A stretch of DNA of 64,000 nt from Boswellia sacra. Lineage: Eukaryota; Streptophyta; Magnoliopsida; Sapindales; Burseraceae. This document shows positions 49,892 to 61,298 of this stretch, piece after piece. A program made the position numbers and the translations under genes. The stretch is taken from positions 62,001-126,000 of the forward strand of contig SNVD02001164.1 of the NCBI GenBank assembly GCA_013180625.2, written 5' to 3'. The stretch's first letter is position 1. The number at the start of each line of letters is the position of its first letter. Below the pieces are notes generated by a model that was given only the letters and a program-made list of their open reading frames with translations, did no database searches and was not told the origin of the DNA.

Positions 49892-51231
49892 TTATTTGGG
49901 GGGTGGGGGGTGGTGTTTGGCATTTTAAATGAATTGAAGCATAAATGACTTATCAGCAAATGAAATTGAATAATTTGTGTAAAAATAAAAAGTTCTATAG
50001 CTAGTCTTAACCTCTAAAAATTGAGGAATAATACGGCATAGTCAAACTCAATACATTTATTAAGGAATATCGAAATTCGATGAGTTGAAAATTAAACGGT
50101 GGAATATTTGGTACTTACCATTATTATATTATTGTCAATAAAAACTTGGGATGTATGATTTTAATGTTATTAGTAGAAAGGAAATGACGAAAAAAGACAC
50201 AAAGAGAAGAAGTATAGGGTAGGTGCATGTCCAAAATAGGAAAAGTAAGTCAATGCAATATCTTGCGGTTCGCCGAGGAGGGAACAAAGGTTTGACATAA
50301 CGAAGAAGATGTTCTAAGTAAAGGCAGATATGGAAGAGTCGAGGAAAAAAAAGAAGACAAAGGGATAACAGCGGCAAAAGCGGGATATTGAAGGGTGGCC
50401 CATCGTAGAGGACGGAGAAGGAGAATAGTTTTGAGCGAACGATACCTAGATTTGTCCTAATAACCCATAAAATGCTGTGTATGATACCCGTTGTAATTAA
50501 CAATAACAGAATGCACCATCGGTTTGGGGGTTTTGTAGAAAAGATTACTGATTTTTCAACCTAAATGGGGGATTGTAAGAAAACTAAGTAGTGGTTACGA
50601 AAATAGGTGGTAAATGGTTACAAAATAATAGCGAACACGATATAGTAGTCGACGAAATTGGGTGTCCTCTAAAGAAAGAATGATGGTGTCAATTAAAAGT
50701 ATGTGTGTGGATTTAGCTTCATACATTGACAGTCCTTCCCTTAAAATATTGTAACCACATTTTGGTTTCCTATTATAGGTACGATGGGTAAACGAAAGCA
50801 CAAGTAGGTCAATAAGTTGAAGAACAGGGAAGGTAGGCCACCGATATCACAAAAGCGACAATAGCGACAACAACGGCGGATGATAGCGGGTTCCAAAATA
50901 AGGAGAAATATGGATCAAGGTGGATGAATTTTCGATACGTCTATAGGATGTTCAATGATATAGTTGGGCAGTTTAGTTTACGAATGTACTAGTATATGCA
51001 TTCATGACCTTCTTTGGTAGTAAGTGTGTAATTCAGGGGTCAATATTTAAGGATTTAATTAGTAGGAGGAGATGTTGTCATGGTCTATGTTCATATGAAT
51101 TCATGAGAGATCCGAGTCATCTGCATTCATATTGATTTATGTTGTTCCTCATCAAATGAAGAAAGTTATGTATATTTACGTGACATGGAATACATAATAA
51201 TCCTAGTGTTCATTGAGTAATTTTGCTGCAG

Positions 51232-54200
51232 GAGAGAACAAATAGCATTAGCTTGGGGAAACGACTATAAAGTTATAATAGACGGTGAGGTGAGGTATTA
51301 AAGTCCAGACAAAGACAACTATCATCTGCTTCACTGTCAATATTGTTATAAAGCTAAAACCTTGATAACAGTAATTTGACTGCTTATTGTAGGTCATGAA
51401 ATGTATGAGGGAGAACTGGTCATCCTTATCGGGTGAGGAGAAGACAACGTATGCCTCGTACCAGGAGAAACTCAATGTACCTCAAGAAGAAGTCACAAAT
51501 GAAGGCAATAGTAGCAAAGAACTAATATATGGAAAATTCCAAACTAGGTGTAGCCCAAGAAGGTTTCACCATTGTGTGACTAAATTTTTGTTGGTGTAAA
51601 AGACAGCGGTCGATGGGATTGGGTTTGGCACGCTTGTACAAATACGACCAGGCCAACTCAGAATTAGATTTGGCCAAATGTTGTTGGATGCCTTTGATCC
51701 AGAGACATGTATTTTAGAGGTAAACGACTACTATATGATCCTAATGCCTATAACTTTTACGAAAACCCTGGGAATTGCATACGGTAGTTCACTAGTCCCT
51801 CGTGCCGGAGACCAAGCAGAAGTGGTAATGTTAAGAGATAATTTCTATAAAGATGGGAGGGGGATTTCAATAAGTGCAGTTGCAGAGATGCTAGGGCCAA
51901 CGGATCATCCAGGGGAGGATTTCATCAGGGCCTTCACATTGTATGCATTCGCAACGTTGTACCCATCATCAGGTTTAGTGATTGATCTGGAGTTTTTGTT
52001 CGCTGTCAAAGATGTGAATCAAATAACGTCGTACAATTGGGATATGCTTTATTTTAGGAAGTTCATGGATGGGGCTCGAGACTACAAGTCAAATAAATGC
52101 AAACAAATGGCTGGGTGCGTACTTTTCATCGAGGTTCGTACATGTGTTAACTGGTTGTTGAAACTGCAATAAGAATATATGGTATAAGATTTTGTCCACT
52201 AGGATGTAAATGTGCAGCTGGTCATGATACGCAGAATTGGACAGAATTTAAAGAGGTCGAGGCTGGCTTTGGAGCTTGTGATATCGTGGATAGGAAGGAC
52301 ATCTCAAGCGAGATACGAAAACTAAAGGTGACCGGTCCTAAATGGCCGTTGTAGTTGTAAATTTATTTATTTGTGGAATTGGTTGCTAAACTGATGAAAC
52401 TGTTAACTTCTGTACAATGTTATTTTCCTATGTAATGCTTTTGATTTCTGACACAACAATTGATGAAAATGTTCACATGAGATGGTGTTGATGTACAGGA
52501 TATGGGTGATAAGGGTGGATTACAAGGGATTGGAGACAAGGATAGGAAATGTAGATCACAGGTTGAGGTGGTGGAACATTTAAGAGTAATGGAGAACACC
52601 ATCAAAGCATTGGTGGACCGACAAATGAGGTGGGAAACCATAATATCATCAACCCATGAAATGGTGAATGAGTTGCAAAGTCTATTAAGTGAGAAGGCAT
52701 GTAATAAGGAAGAAGTGGATGTTTTAGCTCGAAGATATGGTAGGAATGAGACTAGAAATTATGAGAGTGAAAAGGGGTGGATAGGTTCAAAGGTGAGGGG
52801 AGAGGGATGAGGAACACAGAACCTAGGAGTTGAAGACAAAGAACAACGGCATGGTCCTATGACAAAACCAAGGAAAAGGAATTGAAGAGTGATGAAATAG
52901 TAATTACAAGAGAATATAACGATATGGAGAGGACAAAAGAAAGACACACAGAGTAGGAAAATGTCAAAGATACAACAGTGAAGGCAGTGGCCAGTGATGG
53001 CATTAACGTAAAACACGAACAGGCAGGGCTTTCTGATAATAAAAGGACCAAAGCAATAGATGTCAACAGTAAAAGACAGTAACAAGGTGATTAAGGAATC
53101 TGAAAAAATGGAATCAGCCAAATTGTTGGACATTAATTTAAATGTTGCGGTAACCGCCAGCTTGAATAATGCAGATAAGAGTCTTGAGGACTGTAGAGTG
53201 GGAACAGACATAGTGGCTGCAATAGGCAAAGGGTTGCAACAGCTTCGACGTGAAGAGAGGAAAAATATGCAAAGTAGCACACAAGGAGCTATCAATGATA
53301 TAGATGCAAAGTGCCGTGAGACAGTTGGGAATGACAGTAGGAAAGGTAAGGCAGCCAATGTGGGCATGAATCCAACAATTATGTTGCATGAGGGGAATAA
53401 GGATAAACAAGTGAGTAACAAGTCCTGTCATCGATATGTTCTTTTTGTTTTTGTGCAATTGTCTAAGTTCTGGTCCCAATCTATAGAATAGTGAGTAAGA
53501 AATTGTTTTAACTGCTTTGAGCTTAATGAATTAATGGGATTTGCCTTATGCTGATATTGGTTTCAGATGCACATTGATTTGGATGGGAATAGAACAAAGT
53601 ACGTGGACATTTCATCGATAGACAGAAGTAGTGGCTCGAGAAAGGTGAAGAAAATGCCGCTAGGTAAAAGGTTCGTGCATAGGGCTAGCCCACAGGTGCG
53701 AGCATCTAGTAGTAGAGGGAAGAGGGGTTTTTGGGAAGGGCCATTCATTATCCCATAACCAGTGACAAAAAATTAGTTGGAGATTATTGAATATGTTATG
53801 AACATAGCAAATGAGCTGGCGTGAGTATATTTGCCACAAACACAATATCTTATGACATCGCATGGCATACTCGTGCGAATAATCATTTAATAAATTGCAG
53901 AGAGATACTTGTTAGATATAATGTCAATCATTTTACGCGATACAACTTGCAGACACTATGGTCAGAGTCATGGGTTGATAATATTGTATGAAGGACTGAA
54001 ATTAAATTGTTTTAATTTGTTTGGAATGGGAACTGATAACAACACATGCCATGCAAGTACTTAATATATCGTGCATGTAGGAACTGAAAAAAATGTATTG
54101 CAGAGAAGTAGAGTAAATAATTGAAAAGTCTAAATGTTTTGCAGGTAATAGATGTATATGGCGTGCTGATGGCTATCGAAAATAAGAGGCAACGGAGACA

Positions 54201-55116
54201 TGGGAAGACAACTTGGTAACTTTTTAGTAAGTTAGAGTAGGATGTTAGTGAATGTTGTAGTCTGCCAAGTTTTGAGAAATGAAGTATGAATTCAGAAAAT
54301 CATTAAACATAGATGAACAAATATGATGACATAGGAAGCAGTTAGGGGAGCAACGACATTGGATGTAATTGGTCTGGAGACAGTTGCACACTATCGCGAG
54401 AATTATATGAAGAACCTGCAGAAAGTGACAGAGATAATCTCTATAATTATAAAATGAAATATATAGTAGCAGTAGCGGTTACTGACGTATTCGAACTTGA
54501 TGCTTAATCGTCATTAGACAGGAGAAAAATGGTTACTAAGTAATTATGATTAGTAAAGACCTGATATCGATTAATAATGCATAATTCATAGTATTAAATA
54601 ACTTGTATAACAATGAATGACATAGGGGAATAGTAAATTGGTCCTTATGTACAATGTATTAAATGGTGTAACTGGGGGCAGAGTTATGTGCCGATGTATA
54701 ATGGTCATTCACACTGGTTCACGATGGTGGTTCGGATTAAATAAAAAACGATAGAGATTTGGGACTCATTGAGAACAAATAGAAGTGGAAGGTTAATGAA
54801 ATTGCTAGCCAGAGAATTGTAAGTGTATTCAGTATTGAACTTCTATATTTCAGTTGCAAAATGTGGGATGGGAAGGGTATGTTTTCAACATGGGAACTCA
54901 TGCAAACATTTGTTCATGTGCAGCTGAAGGCACTAGATGTAGTGCTGCGGATGAGATAATGCAAATTCGTGATGGGAAGCTTAGTTTTGCAAAGTTCAAC
55001 GTTTCAACAAACGAAGACGTAGCAACCCAACAAAATTCGTATGACTGTAGGGTTTATGTTATCAAGTTTATAGAGTGTCGGGGCTTCCGCACACCAACAG
55101 TGAAAGTGGTGAGATG
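51232..55116 (+). pseudogene. Composite transposon gene: HMG-box-like region, plant-mobile-domain-like region, Ulp1-type cysteine peptidase
   Basis: Exon 51232-51271 encodes REQIALAWGNDYK. The exon from 51393 encodes VMKCMRENWSSLSGEEKTTY then ASYQEKL. Joined, they resemble HMG-box helices 1-3 (EFR..W...KWKSLS-EEK-PY). The same exon continues to KFQTRCSPRRFHHCVTKF. A TAA (51597-51599) follows and the same frame then reads KTAVDGIGFGTLVQIRPGQL and RFGQMLLDAFDPETC, up to FIRAFTLYAFATLYPSSG and MLYFRKFMDGARDYK (about 52100), matching the left copy. Helical linkers follow (52502-52810, 53060-53410). The C-terminal part is Ulp1-like: His in GHSHWFTMVVRI (54712-54714), Asp in IEIWDSLRTN (54763-54765), then, after a TTTCAG acceptor at 54853, Gln and Cys in QQNSYDCRVYVIKF (Cys 55046-55048). 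The family has DCG, here DCR. Further stop at 54742-54744. The 5' end is missing or unrecognised. Confidence 0.75.
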
Positions 55117-58100
55117 GTCAAAATAATAACATTTAAATCAAACATTTGACCAAACTAATGCAGTGAATGAAATGATAGCATTTTATGGACCTTGTTTTTT
55201 GCATGCACAAGCATTCTAATGCCACTCGACTAAAGATGCTATTGAGAATGATAATATCCCTATTGAATCGAGCCCGATCGCATGTCATGGTAAAAGCTGA
55301 GGAAGAGTTCGAACGCATGTGTTCAATGGATGGCAACTAACTGAGCAAACAAAACATGCATGGGGAATCCGGCATTGTTGATAGCAAACGAATAATACAG
55401 GCCATTAGGCGAAATATGTACAGCACAGTTAGAAAGGTGTGTGCATTACATACGTATGAACACCAATCTAGATTTTTGTAAATAGGGAAAATAACTGTTG
55501 GATATATATACCATTTTGTTAATGGCATGGAAGGGGATTTGTCCGTAAGCAATGTGGAAGGTCCATTTCCACCAATTATATAGCATAAGGGCAAGCAAGG
55601 AGGCATACAATGACGAAGATGGATGTGCTATTACGGTGGACAGAAGTGTTTTCTTTTATGTATGGACCAACAAATGTATGGTCAACGGTTAGGGAAGCAA
55701 ACAGAAGTATAGTCCTATGCAAAGATCGGAAGTTATGCAAACGTAGTCCATTTCAATCGTTGTGGCTAACACAATATGTTTATTTCATCCACGTCGGTGT
55801 CGACATCAGTGGCATTCCAATGTCCACCATACATGAGTTAGTGGGTTCACACTTACGTAAAGACTAATAATTCTTTCGGGCTACCTCAACTGTATAATAA
55901 TTTAACACTCGATCTATGGCGGCGAGGAAAATTTGCAAGTGTGAAAACAATTGGGAGATTAAAATAGACGGGTAGATTGAATAAGACTATATGGACCACT
56001 AATGGATAACAAGAATTGAAAATAATGAAATTGTGGTTGACTTTTTACTTTTTATTAAGATTACAGGTTAAAGTTATGTAAAAATAATTAGTTACTTTTT
56101 ACATATTTCCAAACTATTCAAAAATTGAGGCGTTACGGGAATGTTAAGGCAAATCATCCAAGTTCTATAAAAGAAGCAAATAAGATATTAGAAATTATAG
56201 AGATAGTTAAAATGGAGTAACATATAATATTTCTTATGTTTGAAAAGTGATGTTGAATACAAGTATACACATCTCTTTCACGCACATTCATATACAGATA
56301 CAATTTATTATTAACAGATATGGAAATAATGGAAGTATAGTACTTTCTTATTAGTTTATAAACATTTATTGTATTTTGATTATTATTATATTAGGATATA
56401 AAAAAACTAATGAACATTACACAATATAGATTCTATGTACATATCGTTAAAGTTACCGACAACTTTTTAATCTTATAAATACAAGGTTTGCCTAATATTT
56501 GGACATTATCTTTTGCCATATCATGTTAACAAATTTAACAATGCTTTATAATGTTAAGTAAGTAATTTTAAATATATATATTCCAATTACAAGACTTGGG
56601 ACATATTTATGCATTTGACAATGAATATTGAGTAGCAAATGCATAATTATGGAATAACTACGAATGACCCATTTTTTTTGTTATGTATAGAAATTGTATA
56701 TTGCATATGGGAAAAATTGTTGTAATATTCATGTTTGTGCAACATGAATATTGAAATGGATAAACCGTGTATAAATTCCAAAAATATTATGTAAATATTT
56801 CACTGCGACATTGCACAAAAGAAGGCGATGTCGAAAAATGATATGAATCGATGGAAGAATACATATAGTGATGGAAATTATTTTCTTCTTAATGTAAATT
56901 GGAAATCAGTTATTAAATACAATCTGCCAAATTCTGAAGGTATTGCTAGTTATCTATGTTCAGTATTAGATGTGACACATTCAGTTCACTTCATGAATAT
57001 ACCAAACGAAATTAGTTGCAAAAATGCAAATGCGATATGGATTGCTTAAGCGGGTTCAACAATTTTGTAACTGATTGCATTTTTTACGTAAATAATGTAG
57101 ATCATAAATAGCATGTAACCTCAGGCTAATATATGTCGAAAGAGAAAAACATTTTACTGCTTTAATTAATTAATTTAAGCATATATGTATAAATATATTT
57201 TGAAAAAAAAAGTAGGAAAAACCTACCAATGGGTTATCCTTTGGTATAAAAAATGGTCATAATAAATTAAATTGGTCACAGACATGAACTTAGATTAACA
57301 GGATACTCAACATTATTTAATTTATGCAATGCTATTGCGTAATTGAGGTGATGAACAACTAATAAGATTATTCAAGTAGACAAGAAAGAAGCATAAGATA
57401 ATCGAAGTGGTTATATAATTCTGGTCCAAACAGGGAATGCCGTAGGGGGAAAGTAAAATAAAAGCCAAATAATCCCTGATAGAATGCACGCATGGTCCTC
57501 AATAAAATGTAACATATGGAATAATGAGAATTGTTCACCTATGGAAGTCATATATGGAGAGAGCACAAAAGTCCACATATTGAACATAAATTAAATGTAA
57601 CACTTAGTTCAATTGACAAACGCAAGGATGGTATTAGCTCAAATGTAGCACATTGAAAAATAATTACTGTTCTTTAGGGACTCGTATATGGATTAAAATA
57701 GAAAGCCCAAATGTAGTATAGAAATTCAAATAGAAACAAAATTAAACAGACGAACACAAGGATGGACTCTAGTCAAATATATAAAGTAATACTTTGTTTT
57801 TGATACCGACAGAGGGTATAACATGTTAGTTAGTTTTGATACTTACTCAATGATGCATACAATTAATATTAATTCTGGTGACTAGTGATTGAATGCCTGA
57901 GTTTGAGAAAAAGAGTACGAAGCACTAAAGCAGATATTTTAAGGACGAAAAAGCCCCATTTTAGATATGCATATAAATATGTGACAAAGATCGAGTTTAG
58001 ACATGCAATATAAATTTGTGATAATCATTAACTGTCATAGTCAGTGTGTTTAATCCCTGATGCTGTTGCTGTCATCGCTGCTAATGACTTCACCATCATG

Positions 58101-58213
58101 CAATCATTGTTGGTGATCTTGTAGAATACATTTTTCTTTTAGTAAATTTGCCGATGTAGATGCTGGTGTTGTATTGTATGCTTTGCTTGTCAAAGTTCAC
58201 GATCTTCGATAGA
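55117..58213. other. Block interior downstream of the peptidase, no identified gene
   Basis: A frame at 55610-55867 (plus; LLRWTEVFSFMYGPTNVW) lies just downstream and might be a tail exon of the composite gene, but I recognise no motif. The remainder is AT-rich. Confidence 0.4.
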
Positions 58214-58380
58214 CTATTTCTTAAAGTGAAAGATGACTATCTGCTCATCTCTCAGTTGGTAGAACCCTAAGAAGTCAAGCAGATCATTGTTTGATTCAAT
58301 GAACATCGTCTTACCATTCCACAGAAGCCAGACCCAAACCTTCAGTTGCCGGTAGTCATGCGCTCCTAGGGAAGGTATCC
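58214..58380 (-). pseudogene. Possible B3 DNA-binding-domain fragment
   Basis: An open minus-strand stretch reads DYRQLKVWVWLLWNGKTMFI followed by ESNNDLLDFLGFYQLRDEQI and VIFHFKK before a stop at 58214-58216. The arrangement W-x-V-x-L...G-x-x-M-x...W/N-x-x-x-DF-x-x-x-L-x-x-x-x-x-V/L-F-x-F resembles the C-terminal strands of plant B3 domains. It is only about 55 residues and has no confirmed start, so the assignment is tentative. Confidence 0.35.
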
Positions 58381-59241
58381 TCGATTATATAGCCATGATG
58401 ACCATATATAAACAAACTGTGTCATCCTTGCTTGTATCAAAGGAAAGTATCCATGGCTATGAACATGAATCACGAAGTCAAATGATGCCATTAGAAGCCT
58501 CCGTCCTGCAAAACATTACATTTGTATTTACTTTGGGGATAAACAATAATGATTCACTATTTGGCTCTGAAATGCAGTAAGGAAAATGAAACGGTTTCAT
58601 AAAAATGAGAAAGCAACAAGTCTTAGAAGTCCGTATATAGCCACAGGTGTTGGACAAGTTTCAAGTACCTACAACAGGCGATGAAAATGTTGACCATTAA
58701 GTATTCAAAAGACAAAAGCATTTTCACCCTAAATAAGAACTCACCAAAACATGTAAATGACAATGTCGACATAAATGCTATACGAGTAGGGAGCATTGAC
58801 AAAAAGATACAGAGGGGAAACTTAGCAAAGTAGTTGAAATCATATATTTTTTATTCAGAAACTCTTTACATTTGTGTCCATTGAATGTCAACTGCTATCT
58901 TATAAGTGTATTGTCAAAGCTTGAATCAGAAATGATACAAATAAAAAGCGTTGTATGAAATAGTTACAGTAATATGAGGGAGATGAAGAGTTGCACCGAG
59001 GGAATGATCAAAATTCGTCCTCCTGAAGGTGGGATTCCACTTGTAGTAATTGAGAACAAATAGTAACGGCCTGGGTTTGTAAAGGGGATGTATTGACGAG
59101 AAGAGTCATCTCAAAAAATGAAAGGACATTGAGAAGATATTTTATTTTTTGTGATCCATAATGGCATTGGGCACCATTATTTGAACTTTATTACAAATGT
59201 TGTAGTTAATGACAGCAGCGGAACGTCGTGCTTAATCCTTT
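58381..59241. other. Right end of the block, no identified gene
   Basis: AT-rich, no domain or repeat recognised apart from the direct repeat that begins at 59242. Confidence 0.4.
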
Positions 59242-59403
59242 CGGGTCATACAACGATCCACTTACTGGTCCTATATAGCAGTTTTTACAATCCTCAGATT
59301 GGATATATAATTTTAGCCGCTAATCGAATGGCCCTCAATAACTTGGCTATTTAATGCAATTTTAACCTTTAACTGGATAATCCCATTGGACTTTATATTT
59401 ACA
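59242..59403 (+). repeat. Right copy of the diverged direct repeat (partner at 25764-25936)
   Basis: Same orientation as the left copy, with corresponding words GGGTCATACAACGATCCACT, ATATAATTTTAGCCGCTAAT, TCAATAACTTGGCTATTTAA and GGACTTTATATTTACA. Confidence 0.6.
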
Positions 59404-60160
59404 ATTTTATGTGTTTGATTCTTTATATATCTTCATTCATCAAAATGCCTCTTTGGCATTGAATTGTAGTTTCAGTTCTCATTTTAATCCTCGAGATAAA
59501 AATGAAATGAAAAGGACAACTAAGATATGTTTGTATGGTAACATGTCTACCCCACACCATAATTTTAATATTATACAGTGGAGGAAGAAACCATTTCTCT
59601 TAGCATATGAAGATCATGCAATTCCTTTATAACTCGTACCATCAATAATAATTGCCAATAAAATGATTACCATTATTTGTTCTTTCTTTATAAAAAAAAA
59701 TTAGTAATAAGACCAGGGAAAGTATAGGATAATAGGAGAACCCCAAATCTTTGATATCCTTTTATAATCATTTCCCTACATTCATCTTCAGTCCTCTATC
59801 ATGATATGATATACTTTAATTTATTTGTTCCAGCCATCCGTTATCATTAAATGATAGCTAAGTGTGTCCAAACCTTGATAATCAGAAGCAGAAGAGAGAG
59901 AAGAATGAGTAAAATTCAAAGTTAAAAATCACATGAATTTCCATCTCTAATTACTAAAACTGAAATAAATCATACAGTGAGAAAACAATATATATCTCTT
60001 CTTTTGTCTTTTTTAACAATTGACAGTACCCACATATACTTCCAAATTAGACTGAAAAAAGTAACATAGTACATTAAGCCCCCTCAAGCATCTTAAATGT
60101 GTTGTAGGCATTCGACATCACTGAAGCTTTGGCTCACCTTTATATAATTGTTGTCATCCT
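59404..60160. other. Spacer between the block and the EHD pseudogene
   Basis: AT-rich; no gene or repeat recognised. Confidence 0.5.
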
Positions 60161-60164
60161 CTAT

Positions 60165-61247
60165 TAATATAGATTTTCCTAAATTCTTCAAGAGATGCCA
60201 TATCTCAACATATCATCGACAGATTGTATCGACTTAGGTTTCAGCTTGTCAAAGTTGTAACCACCCAAAGTTTCTCTAAAATGCTCTACATTTGAAAAAT
60301 CCCCTAGAGGTAGATGGAATTACCTCTGCAGTTGCATTAGAAAAAAACTAGTGAAAAATATACCATAATCTAAGAATTCTAAGGTAGACAAGTAGGTCGT
60401 TTAGATGTCTGTCAAGAGAGTGGGAGAATTTGAACCTTTCCAAATTCTACTGCCAAATGATCAATGAGTCTCCCTTGAGTCTTTGCTTTGTCCACCATAG
60501 CTAGCATATCCTTTCTAACATGACTGATGACATAGGCATGTATTTTGGCAGCTCAAGCATGTTTCACAAATCCATTTATCTGTGTGAAACTACAACCTCT
60601 TTAAACCATCAATTATTGATGTAACAGAGCACAAAGACACCTGTGAATAGACCAGACAAGACACATAAGATAAATATAACAAACCCAGGTACGGATGAAA
60701 GAAGAAAAGTAAGAGGTTAAAACTGATGATAAAGAAAAGGATAAAAGACTTCTTATATTGTCCCCAAATGTGAGTATGGAGATGTTGCATCTGTCCTTTA
60801 AATACGATTAATGAAACATTTGATAATCAGAGAAGAAAATAGGGGTGAATTCGTAGCACAACATATACTTATGTTAAAAAGGAATATAATTTAAAATTTT
60901 TTTGTCAAGCCCAGTAATATGGTACCGAATAATATCGTGTCTACACTAAGCAATTCTTTAACACCAATGTGAATCCATGATTCATATCTATGAAGTAGAA
61001 GGTCCAAATGATCAGCTCTATGTCCTCTTAGATCCTGAATCCTCTCAAAGACACCACACTATCTTAATAAAAAGGAATATTCAACCATTGAACTCTATTA
61101 TCTCCTCGCATGGTGCAACTTATATAAATGTGGATAACTCCAAACCATCTTATAACAAGGGTTTCAAAAAAAAAAAACAAAAACAAAAACAAATCTAGTA
61201 GAAAGAGAACTCCAAACACTTCTGCATAATGGACAATAATTAAACAG

Positions 61248-61298
<51 letters not shown>

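Larger units (their letters stand above)
44741..51231. other. Block interior upstream of the right composite gene, no identified gene
   Basis: From about 45 kb the + strand is G/A-rich. A GA-rich stretch with (GA)n lies at 49595-49611. I could not find the equivalent of the left copy's first exon (MRGSRISQPC...). Frames such as 48408-48923 (minus) have no domain. Confidence 0.4.
25937..59241. mobile_element. 33-kb transposon-derived block (giant Mutator-like element or nest of them)
   Basis: Every recognisable protein in this span is transposon-like and decayed: a FAR1/MULE transposase, an RNase H1 N-domain-like gene, two copies of an HMG/PMD/Ulp1-type gene and a B3-like fragment. No host gene is visible. 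I could not identify terminal inverted repeats or a 9-11 bp target duplication by eye, so whether this is one element, a tandem pair or a nest is unresolved. Boundaries given are those of the flanking direct repeat, not proven termini. MULEs that carry captured Ulp1-like peptidases (Kaonashi-type) are known in plants and are the closest precedent. Confidence 0.45.

Noticed and set aside
52759..53421. 220-codon minus-strand frame
   Set aside because: Antisense to the G/A-rich linker of the right composite gene; low-complexity F/S/L product and no domain.
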